From Struthidea cinerea (taxonomy: Eukaryota; Chordata; Aves; Passeriformes; Corcoracidae): 64,000 bases of DNA. The DNA lies in contig VZTI01000411.1 in assembly GCA_013397865.1 (NCBI GenBank), positions 125,097 to 189,096 of the forward strand, given 5' to 3'. Shown in pieces: positions 36,370-47,900 of this stretch (positions are counted from its first letter, which is position 1; every line of letters begins with the position of its first letter). The position numbers were made by a program, and so were the translations under genes. The notes below the pieces were generated by a model. The model was not told where the DNA came from, searched no databases, and saw only the letters and a program-made list of their open reading frames with translations.

Positions 36370-37250
36370 AAAGAGGATTCTTGTGCCATGGCTGTATAGA
36401 GGATTTTAGCTTTAAAACCCCCACTATAAAAGTTTCATTATTGGTCCTTAAAAATTGTTAGGGTTCAAAACCCAATGCTAAACAAGGTGATTCTAATAGA
36501 GTCAATTCATTAATCTAGAATCCATTCTTTAAAGCATCACAAGGATGGTGCACATGCATCTGTAGCATGTGTTTGATTCACTGATTGACAAAACAAGCCA
36601 TGCTGAGTACAAAACCAGGAGCATGTTCTTAATCCAGCCAGGACTGGAAGTGTTTCAGAGTGAGTTAGTTGGGATATATTAGACTCTGATCCTTTTCAAA
36701 GATTCTTATGCCATTAACAAAAGGAGAGACTGGATGAGAGCCATGGGAACTGTTTCATAACCTCCTGTGGTCTTGTTTTCCAGCTGACTTTGATGGCCAC
36801 TCAGGTTCTGCTGCTGAGGTCAGACATTCTGGACCAGCACAGACATTTAAGCCTTGATGGAGTCAGGCTTCAATTACACTTTTTGAATTACACTTAACCT
36901 CTGAAAAGCAAAGCCTCTCACACATTACAGAGGTATTCACGGGGCAAAATTTAGGTCACATCAACAGCCCTCTCCACTCTTTTTACACTGATAGAGCGAT
37001 AATCAGTGTTTGTACCTAAAAATCTATGATTTATCATTCTGTATTATACATATCACATTCCGATTTTTCTTGAAAACATCCTTATTCCATTGCACATGCC
37101 CAAATTAAACATTCTGTCTCAAACACACAGCTGGGAGTATGACAGGAGTATCACTCAGCTGAGCTGCTGTCCTTTCTCTTCTGTAAAAAGAAGCTATTAC
37201 AGAGATTTCCCCCTCTCCATCAAAACGGTTGATACAAAAAAAAAAAAAAA

Positions 37251-37315
37251 NNNNNNNNNNNNNNNNNNNNNNNNNNNNNNNNNNNNNNNNNNNNNNNNNN
37301 NNNNNNNNNNNNNNN
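37251..37315. other. Assembly gap (65 N) after a poly-A tract
   Basis: The gap directly follows 15 adenines (37236-37250), so it is probably a homopolymer or simple-repeat breakdown rather than a missing gene. Confidence 0.98.
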
Positions 37316-39029
37316 AACCAGATTGATTTCCGTAACATGCTTTGGCAGCAACTGAGGTGAGCAAGTAAACAGGGAAAAGGGAGACAGGGTTGTTCCCACC
37401 TGTGTTAGGAAACCACAGTCTGAGAAGAGCAATACTTCACTGGGAAGCTGAGCCAGGACTATAACAGTTACCTCAAATCCCCAAACTTGTACGTACAAAT
37501 GCAATTACGAGATTGGCACAAACAGCAATTCAGAGAGTTCTGTGCACATACACGTTTGTGTGTTGGCTGGGAGGAGGAACAGGTAAAATTACACACCTTA
37601 AAAAGTATTTTGACTATTAGCTCCACAATGGCTCTTAATGCTCCCGTTGCTCACAGGGAATCATTTGCACTGAGCTCCTCAAACAGAAGACACGAAAAAC
37701 CATCACAGCCTCTGCAGCCCATGAGTGCTTGGTATTCCAGCTCATCCCACTTATGAAAAGGTTTTGTATAACTTTGTTGATTCTGGTTATGGATTATGTT
37801 AGATCCAAATAGAGCAAATATTGAAAAGGGAAATCATACAAAGGTCTCAGACCTCAAATTACTGGTTGTCCAGAAGCAAGAAAGTAAATATAACAAAGTA
37901 AAGCATAAAAAAACTACCTCATCCTGCCCAATATTATAAGGTTTAAGAGATTATATGAAAAAGGATTGACAAACTTTGATTTAAAAATAAGAGCAAAAGC
38001 AAAATGGTCATTATTACATGTTTGATATGAAAAACACCAAACCTTTTTTTTATTTGTACCAGATGTGGATAGGCAGATGTGAACTGTTGGACAATATTCA
38101 CCGAAGTGGAATTAGGGAAATATCCATAATTAATAGCATGCCTGTGGAAGCATGTTCTGTGCTTCAAAAAGAATTCAGGTGGTATTAGAACTGAAAGAAC
38201 CTCCTTACCCTGAAGATATTGACAAATTTGAAGAATTTCCAAGCAGCGAAAAAAATCCTGATTGGAGAAACAGATTATTTGTGCAGAAACATTAAAGGAA
38301 GCAATCTTCTGCTCTCTATTACACCAATGTGGTCCAGTTAAATTCAGTGGCAATGTACCAATAGAGCCAGGAGAAAAGCTTGACTGAAACAAGATATAAA
38401 GGATTTTCTTAGAAATGCTCAGAGGAAGAATTCCCTTTAGGAAGGAAAGGAATTGGTAAAACATTTTGGGGAAACAATAGCTCCTGTAACATTTAAAGTG
38501 CAAAGAAGGAAAATACAGCCAGAGAATGTTCCACTGCAGTAACATCTTCTAAATACCTCCTCTGGGCTATTTAACAGAACACAGCAACTCACTGCACAGA
38601 ACAGTTACACACAGGAGGTTGCCAGAAAAAGCCATCAGGCAGTTCTTCCCCTGGATATCCCTGTCATTCATGGAATCTGCACAGTGTGTATGTTCATCTT
38701 GTCAATACCTACATCCATTGTTTCTCTCCACCTTAATTCACACAGTAGTGACTAATGCATCATGAAAATTCATCCATGCTGGATCAGTTACTAAAATGTA
38801 ATTGCATTGCCTTTGTGCTGCCTACCAGATGTTCCCTTTTGTGTTCATCAAGAACACATTGTGTAAGAGGAGCTCCTCTAACCAAAACACCCTCACCATT
38901 CTTGGTTTAATTACAATGACACTGCAAAAAAATGGGGCCAGAAAGAGAGAAATCTTACCCCTCATCCTTGCCTCCTGGACAACAGGATCAAGAGAGGGTT
39001 TGTAAGATAGACCTGACAATACATATACA

Positions 39030-39440
39030 GAATGAGAGAATCACAGAACCCTTAAGGTTGGAAAAGACCTCTAAGATCATCAAGTCCAACCATCAACTCA
39101 GCATCACCGCCTTGTTCACCACTAAATCATATTCTCGAGTGCCATATCCACACATTTTTTACACATTTCCAGGGATTGGGACTCCACTACTCTCCTGGGC
39201 AGTCTGTTCAACAACTTGTCAAGCGTGACAACCTTTTTCCTAAGCTCCCATCTAAAGTTCCCCTGGTGCAACTTGAGGCCATTCGCTCTTGTCCTGTCAT
39301 TTGTTACCTGGGAAAAGAGACCAACCCCCAGCTGACTGCCCCTTCCTGTCAGGGGGTAGTGGAGAGCCAGAAGGTCCCCTCTGAGCCTCCTTTTCTCCAG
39401 GCTGAGCCCCTTTCCCAGCTCCCTCAGCCGTTCCTGGTGG
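39030..39440 (-). mobile_element. CR1 LINE 3' fragment, reverse orientation
   Basis: About 410 bp are the reverse complement of an avian CR1 3' region. The left end reads GAGAATCACAGAACCCTTAA, then GGTTGGAAAAGACCTCTAAG and ATCATCAAGTCCAACCATC. The right part holds CTCCAGGCTGAGCCCCTTTC. The element is 5'-truncated and lies on the minus strand, with its 3' end at the left. It is better preserved than the copy near 24.0 kb. The 107-aa-scale open frames across it are chance readings. Confidence 0.95.
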
Positions 39441-42400
39441 ATAAGGTTAACAGTTGCTGGTCACAGCGCAGATTTATTTGCTCTCAGAGTTGGCGTGCTT
39501 CTTCTTAAAGTTTCATCGTGCAACACCTTCCTTGCAGTGGGCGTTCCCTGGTGTGCTGTTTATCCCGTGGGAACTGGGCTAAGGTTTCCTGTCGCTGTAC
39601 TTTGTAACGCTGGCACATGATGTGACAGAAGTGCTGCTCCTGGAGCCCGCGCCCGGCCGTGCCGGCAGCCCCGGACAGCGGGAGCCACCTGCGGGAACCC
39701 AGCAACAATTACAGCTCTAACCTGTCCCCGGAGCCAGCCTGGGGAGGGGACACCTTCCCACACCTTCCCTCCCCGCTATGTTGTTACAGTGGCCTTTGAG
39801 AATTCTGAAAGTTTTGGATATCCCATGGATGCTAAAACCAGCACAGTCCCATTGCAGGGCAGCAGCACGTGGCTGAATGTGTTCCAGATCTTGTTTAGGG
39901 TTAGACAACTACTTAAGAACCGCCAATTGCTGCTGTTCTGGACATGTGGACCTTTAATATGAACTGGAGTGGTGCCACAAGTGACACTCCTCATGCACCT
40001 TCCTCAACCCCTTTGGCAGTGGAGGGCAGGCCACACTTTGCTTTCCCTTGGAGGGGCGTGCAGTGCACCTGGAATCGACTGTCCCGGGGTGGAAACACAG
40101 CCTGCCATGGGCTCCAGAGCAGCTGCAGTGCACTGGGGGCATTGTCTGTGGGGTAACACAGCGTGTCTTAGTCTGCAGCAAGGCACACATTCCACACCAG
40201 CTCACTTGAGCCATTCAGATGACTCTGCCACCCACCCCTGCAACTCCCTGATGTTTCTGGCTTCAGAAATCAACAGAGATCTTAAGCCAAAACAAACCCA
40301 AATCTGGCGTTTAGCATAGCAAAGAATTGATCTAAAATTAAATGGGATTTACTTTGTCTCCCAAGCTCTGGATGTGACAAATTTCAGAACAATGAGATAT
40401 GATCCATTTAGAAGTCAGTGATCAAAATACTAGTTTGATGGAAAGATTCCAGATTGGACTGTAGCAACAGTAACTATGTTGCAGTAAGGCCAAGTCTAAA
40501 AAAACCCCTAAGATATACAAAAGGAAAGAGCCAGTTTTTCACGCGTCCTCACATGAATATTCCCCCCCTCGATCACTGCGTGACAATAGGAGAGCTGGAG
40601 TCAACACAAAACTATTTAGTTGACTATTCCTAAGTTCTTTACATAGCTTGTATTGCTTTAAATATCTTTGCCCCCTGAAAAGTTAAATTCATCCCACGTT
40701 CTTCTGGGAAGGCTCAGAGCTGGCATTGCAGCAGCGTTCCTAAGGGGAGCCTTACAGAACTGGAATGTATTCACAGGTACTCTCCCTTCCCCCCCAAGTG
40801 TGAAATCACAATTATGGGATGCAGGGAGAATTAACATCCTTTGGGAGACAAAGGCTTCATAGTACAGCACAACTTAAAACAGACCACAAGTCTGCATTAA
40901 ACAAAATCAACTCCAAAATAAAAAAATAATACAGAATGCACTAAATGGCTCCAAGGGATCCTCAGCCTATGAGTCTTTTTATTTGTTGCTGTGGGAAATC
41001 ATTTGCTATTCTGCAAAAAAAAAGAGAAATGTAAAGAAGTCCTAAAAGTAATGAAATCCTATTAGTCTTTTAACAGACTGAAAGGATTTGAATTCTCACA
41101 CGAAATTAATCAGTCATAAGATTGATTCAGAAAAATTCATACTTTACCAATGCTGGTCTGCAGGGTTGTAGGACCCTGGCAAGCACAAAGGTTGTGATCA
41201 ATGAAAATAAGACTTGTTCTTCCACTCAAAGCTGTAGATCCCATCATGCCTGAGGTTGTTCCTAGTGTTGGCATGTGCTGGTGTTCGAGATGAATGCAGA
41301 GAGCAGGTTTACAAAACTTCCAGATCCTGATTCCGTGAAAACTCCTGTTTCCAACTCTTCGAATGACATTTTGCCAACATAGTGAATTTAACATTGTATT
41401 TTCCTCTAAGCACTGGCTGAAGGGGGTGTGAGATGCTAATAATGTATATGGAAAGATTTTCAGACTGAAAGTAGGGAACAGATCTCGTCTCCTTGGGGCT
41501 GCACAGAAGTCCTGCCTCCCTGAAACGCTCTCAGCGGGTTGGAAAGGTGTAACTGCCAACAACTTCACTTTCCCAATGCAGCTCAGACTTCAGCAGTTTA
41601 GGTGTCACATTTACAGAAAATTCTATATACTCGGCCTGATTTCTATTACATTTGCATTATACAAAAATGAGATGCTTTTCTACTCTTCTTTCCCCTAAAA
41701 AGGGGGAAGAAATGGAACTCTGGCAACAGCAAATTTTGAGAGAACGTGTGAACTCCACTGCTGGTGAATACTGCTAGTTCACTTTGTTCAACAGTGGAAG
41801 AGAAATACTTGTTAGCCACTGCAGTTAAACCACTTTATAACTGGCATAGTCATAATTGATAAGAAATCAATTCCTTGTGCCAGCTGCATAATTTCATTCA
41901 CAATTTTACTTCATCTTTCAAGTACTCTCAAAAGCCCTCAGGCCCTCCCCAGATGCAGAAGAGAGAAAACCTCTGTTACTTTGTTTTGAGAACACCCTCA
42001 ACTGCCAGTTCAATTTAACACGATGGATTTCTACACATCCTAATTTTTTGGGCTGCCATTAGAAAGCACGTGCTTTTACTCATAGAACAAAATTCTCTCT
42101 TACAATGCAGGACATCTGACTTGCACATCAGATTGCAGAGTAATTTTAGAATTTTCTAGAAATATTTCTTTACAAAATTTTCTTTCAGATAACTCTGTGT
42201 TCAAAATGGTTATAGCCAGTGGTATTTACAGGCTTTTTATTCACTCAATGAGCACTTTTAATTCTACCTAAAGTTGGATTCTCCTTTCATGAATAGTTCA
42301 TGTCACACAGTTTGAGTTCATGTCATAAATTTGATCTTTATCTTTGTCAGACAGGCCTTGGCATCTTATATGGCATTTTATTATATGGGAAGAATCTGTT

Positions 42401-43173
42401 CCCTTATGAAAAATAGAAATTGCTTACTTGATCCTTGATTTCAGAGCTAAGAAAGAAGCGTTTCAAGTGGAGGTAAAGGCTTTAGGCTTCTTCAAGGATA
42501 AAATATAAACCCTCAGCATGACATGAGTGTAATTCTGTCCAACAACACACACAAACCACACGTTTCCAGTTCTCTGTTGACAGAGAACAACCATCCACAG
42601 TACTAAAAAAGCAGTTTCCCCATTAGGTGCCCTAACAAGGTTTTCAAACTATTGAAACACAGAGGCATAAATCAAGAAAACAAAGCTTTTGCAAGATGTT
42701 ACATGTACGTTATACTAAGAAGTTAAAGAAAACCATCTGGGCATAAAATGTAAATACAGCCAGCATACAAAAATTAAGAGGAAAATAAAGCCAACCATGC
42801 ATTGCAAATGCCCCAAACACAGAGCTTTCATTCTGTATGACCACTGAAGTCTAACGCCAATCATCGAGCTTGAACAAAAATTCATTTTTCAAAATACCAA
42901 TGAAGCAGGGCACTAAAGCTTATGCAAGATGCAGTTTTTTCCCACTTTTTGGCTTATTCAAGATACAGTTCTTCAAGGTGGGGAATTACCAACATCTCTT
43001 CAGTGGCAGCTATGAATCAAAGCTGGAAAGAGATGGTGACTTCCTAAATCATCATGGAAAATATCTATCAGGGTTAAACCTAAAAGGTTTGGTTCAGTCT
43101 CCTGCATTGCTGTCTTTTCAGTTTCTGAAGGGTAAAGCAACCTGGACTTGCTTTATAGACCCAAGAGATTCTG

Positions 43174-43195
43174 AGTAATCTCCTGGGAGATTACT
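43174..43195. repeat. Near-perfect palindrome, 10-bp arms
   Basis: Arms AGTAATCTCC and GGAGATTACT are separated by two bases (TG). Confidence 0.9.
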
Positions 43196-44894
43196 GGGAG
43201 GATTTCCTGGGAGGAAAAAAGACACGAAAGCAAATGTCTGGATACACCCCCAAAGACAGGGGCCTGCAATGTTGGAGGGAGATTAGAAAATACCTCAAAA
43301 GGTTCTATCCATGTACAGCAACTGTTTTTCAAAGGTGTCTACAACAAACAAAGAAAAATCTGTTTAAAATCAAAACCTAGAACTTAATGGGATAAAATGC
43401 CCGAACTCTGGATTTTTCGTACTGACTTAGTTCAGATCACTTACATAAGCAACATACTTGAGATTTGATTACATAGCTAGATTTTTTGTTTATTTATTTA
43501 CTTTTAAACAGGATGCTTGCTTGGGTTTAAGTTAGTTTGGGGAAAGGGAAGTAGGAAGATTTTGAAAACAAACAAATTACTTACAAACAGACAAGTTAAA
43601 AAAATAAACCTGTAATGCCAAAGCTCTCCCTGTCTCTCGAGGCTGGTATCTTTGGATTCCCAGCAAATTCCTTTTCTTCCTGAGCTCATGTAATGACTGG
43701 GAGTGACCAGCAGCCTGGAACCCTTGGCAGAGCCCAGCTCACAGATGATGAGACTCAGTTTGTCACTGATTTCAGAGATAATTATCAAGATAGGGAATTC
43801 TGGCTTAATGTCCTGATTCGAGAAGGGAGTACGTGATCCCAATCATAAACCATCCTGTGAGCAGCAAATGATGTCTTAACAGCATTTATAGCTGAAGTTT
43901 AAAATACTCATGGAGTTTGTATAAAACAGATGTGAATTTTCAAACTAAACAACAGATTTTTCCTAAGAGGAAAGAAGTTGAAGCAGCAGAGGAAAGCTCT
44001 GTGTCCTCCTCTGCTTCTGAGGAACCAAAAAGGGAGTGATGGTTCTCTGATAGCTAATGTACTAAGTTTCAGTTCTCCTGCTTGTCTGTTTTTATTTTCT
44101 TATTCCAAATAATTTTTTCATAGTCTGCCTTTCATATTTCTAGGAAATTCTATCTACATGTGCTTTGTGGATAGGTCTCATCTATTTATTTTAAAAATAT
44201 GTTTGTTCCCCCAAAAGATATGATATTTTATTAGCCTTATGTGTTGAAATTATTGTCCCAGATATTTCATTTTTTTGGCCTTTAGCCTGAAATCTGCATC
44301 TATTCTTAATCCATCCACAGGAGCCCTAATGTATCTCTAATAGGCTCTGAAATCACCCATGTGTTGGGTTTTTTCTTCTCTCCTTTCCTAAGCCAGCTAA
44401 TGTGGAATAGCCTGGGCCATAATTTTCCTGGTTTGGTCAATCTTTTCTAAACCATCTTACCTTCAGGTTTCCAACTGTGTAAACCTGTCTTGAGCAGGAA
44501 CAATCAGAACAGAGGAAAGTAACAACCACTTCTTACACACATGCAGTGGATCAAACAACCACATCCTTCTCTTTTTAAGTTGATGCTACGAACCAAACAT
44601 TAAAATAAAATAAAAATAAAAGAGCTCCATGTCATTTTCAGGGAGGTGAAATGCTCCTGGAGTCTGTCCTTCAACTCCAAAAAGCATATACTGACAAATT
44701 TCTCGTAGAATCATTATGTGGAGTCGTGGTGACTGTCAGGAAGGCAAGAGCAACTAAATAAAATAGCAAATAAAGGTTTTCACTGAAAACTGGTAAATAA
44801 GTCTGAATTGTATTAGAAAACCTCAGAGTCAAGCAGAATTTTCTTCACAGAAATAAAACATGCCCCTTTAATTAAAGCTTAACGTGTTCCTGCC

Positions 44895-44963
44895 AAGGCA
44901 CCGCTGTGAAACACAGGCTGGAAGCACAATGGAGGCTTCCAGCGCCTGGTGTGGCATTGCCTT
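44895..44963 (+). other. Imperfect 69-nt hairpin
   Basis: The inner arms GCTGGAAGC and GCTTCCAGC pair perfectly around a nine-base loop (ACAATGGAG). The outermost AAGGCA pairs with TGCCTT, and the bases between pair partly, with bulges. Its size is like a microRNA precursor, but there is no known microRNA that I recognise. Confidence 0.5.
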
Positions 44964-47900
44964 GAGTAGTGATGGACTGGAGAGAAAACTATTTCTTCAG
45001 AAACAGTTTGAACTGTGACCCAGCCTTCTCATGAATGACAGTCTCAGCCACTCTGAAATCACAGGAACGGTTTGTCTGAAAAAAAAATCTCTCCAGAATT
45101 TCAGGAAGACAACTTTAAATTTTGGCCAAACGGACAAGAAGTCCCAGTGGCCCGGTGCCATGGTGGCAGAACTCTGCAGAGTGAGAGTAAAAGAAGTGCA
45201 TTAATTAACTCAGCATTCAACCCCTGCCCCCAAACCCACGAGAAATGGCTTCTGTAGTAAATAATTATGGAGGATTTACTACATGTGAGAAGAGTATGAG
45301 TTTAAACAGTGTCATGCCCTTTATCCCACTGTGAACTGCAGTATCTGGACATTTGGCACAGCTGCTGTCCTTGTGTACACTCACAGTTTGGTAACAGGAA
45401 CCACAATCACAATACTCCCGAGAACTGTAAATTTGTTACATTATTTGTGTTGCTGCCTCATAACTTCTCCTCCTTGATCTTGCTTTCTCTACTTATTTTA
45501 CTGGCAGTAAAACTCAGTAGATTAATAATGCTATTAATACCTTACTTTCTCTGCCAGATCTTCTTGGGTGGCCAGTTTCCAGCTGTATAACAATCTTTAC
45601 TTGCTCACATCTCCTATTTCTCAATGCCACCCTTTTTACTTTTTAAATTGTATTCTGCACATTTTAAGGCCTCAGTGCATTTTCAGAACTCAAGATATAA
45701 ATGATTTGAAAGCACCAATTACAATTCATTAATAACTCACACATCTTTTCTCAGAGTAACTAAAAGCAAATAAAGGTACCTGAATGACATTCCAGCTGGT
45801 CAGACACTAATGAGATTTAGTGGAAAAGCGGATAACCATTATTTAATTCATATTTTATGCTATTTAACTAGAGACTATAATAATCCTCATTGTCCTTTTT
45901 GCAGCTACCCTATAGTCCTGTCACTATTATGGCAATGATGTACATATAAAATCCTTGCCTGCAGATTCTGACTCATCACAAAGTGAATACAACTCCTGTG
46001 TCCTCTTCAGCTATTTGTCATTATAGAGTCACTACCAGTCTGACTTTAACTCCTATACACATTAGGTTAAACTTTGCTGGCAAAACTGCAAGTATCAAAA
46101 GCAGAAACTCTGACTCCTACTCCTCTATTCCTTGAGTGAGAAAAGATAAAACAGTAAAAGGAAAAATGTCAAAACAATAATAAATTACTCCAGAGCCAGG
46201 GATAATAAATTACATTATGGCCTTTCTGAAGCGTGAAATGCTGTTACTCAAACCTGGAAAGGCATGGAAACAATTGCACTTCAGAGTAAGAGAAGTACGA
46301 TCCCAGCTCTTTTGTTCCAGTTCAAACACCATACACAACCCTTGCTAACAGTTGTGGTGCATTGTGTCTCCTTAGGTCAGCAAGGTATATCCAGGCTCCC
46401 GAGAACAGCTTGAAGCGTCATTGTTTCTTTGGAAGTGAGAGTCAATAAAAATACTGACAAAGGAATGCAGCCAGGCTCTTGGAGTTGTACAAATTCCAGT
46501 CCTTCTTCATTCCGTCTCTCATCAAGTGCTTCAAAGAATGAAACAGCTTTTTGAACTTGCTTTTTTTTTCTAATTTGCCTCAATTTTCTTTTCAATGCTT
46601 TCCACAATGTATTTTCTAAAATATCTGAAAAGTAACACTGTAAAAAGAATGTTACCCCAGACTGTCTCTTTTCTCCAAGTCCATAACAACACAAACGTGC
46701 CTTGAAAATGTTTGCAGCTGTAGAATTTTCAGCAGGGAAACAGCAGAGTACCCGGGAAGCTCAAATGACAGCCAGCCACTCTCAACAGCCCGGTGCCGGC
46801 TTAGCTCTTTGCTTTAAAGAAGCACTCAGAGGCAAAAAGCAGAAGCCAATTCCCAGCCATGCTGCTGGAGGGATAGACTTTACCCTTGGCCAGAGATTAA
46901 CATCTCATTTTCTTCCTTTACCCTGTTTCTTTATTCCTTTTCTCTACATCCCCAGCTGATATCCTATTGCATCTTTTTACTTTTTGTTTATTCCTCCTCC
47001 TTTTTGCCTCTGTTGTCTTTATAACAGAAAAGATACTCCCGTGAAAAATGAGCTGACTTTCTCTTTTCCCCATCCTTTGCCTATTGTTTTTTCCTCATTA
47101 TCTTTCCCATTTCCCCACAAAACACTGCTGCCTTCCCTGCCCTATTTTGGCTGATGCCCCAGTATTCCTCCCTAGGAGCTCACAGAGAACATTCTTTTGG
47201 CACCCACTCTTTCTTTATAATCTGATTTACTGAAACTTGCTTTAGCAACCCTGATAAGGGAGAGTGAAATGCAGTTGTGGAAATGTGAGAAAGCTCCATC
47301 AGCTGCATTCAAAACTTCCATGCAGGTTGTATGTTACTGCCTCTCTTCTTACCCTGATGTTTCAGCCACACAGAAGGTAACTCATGTACGAAATGTACAG
47401 AAATCCTGCCGTGCCTAAGGTTCTGCACTGCTGTTATTTCCAGATTTGTGTTCTTAAGCTGAATGTGAGGTCAAGACCATCCACAATAAGTACAACCATG
47501 TCAATGAGAACAGATAAATAGATTCAGAATTCCCATGTTACGTTAGGTTTATGCTCATCTCGTAACTCCCTGTGTTTATTTTGCAGATCTCTGCCTCTTC
47601 TGGAAAAGGGCTGTTCTTTTTGAACCATCAAGGAAGATGCTGTCAGCTCTTACTCTTCCAACAAACCAGACTAAACACCACATTGCCACAGACATGAATT
47701 TCATAACCAGGGCTGCTTTGGATATCTGTGCCATCTGTTATTTACTAACAGCACCTCAAGCTGAAAACAGCTTGGTAACCTGGATCTGTCTGGCAATTAC
47801 CTCTTTGCCATAAGATATGCTGGGCCTGAAATGCACACCTAAGTGGAATTTTAGAACGCACAAAGCCAGCTGTGCACCCTGAGCACTGCAGGAAGAGCTG

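Larger units (their letters stand above)
32691..39029. other. ZNF831 3' UTR and intergenic DNA
   Basis: The first kilobase is probably ZNF831 3' UTR, with candidate poly-A signals ATTAAA at 33626-33631 and AATAAA at 33817-33822. The rest has no gene I can support. It contains a 17-base poly-T at 34158-34174, a tandem duplication with a perfect palindrome at 36317-36369, and a 65-base gap at 37251-37315. A 200-codon minus-strand open frame at 37943-38545 shows no family resemblance. Confidence 0.55.
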
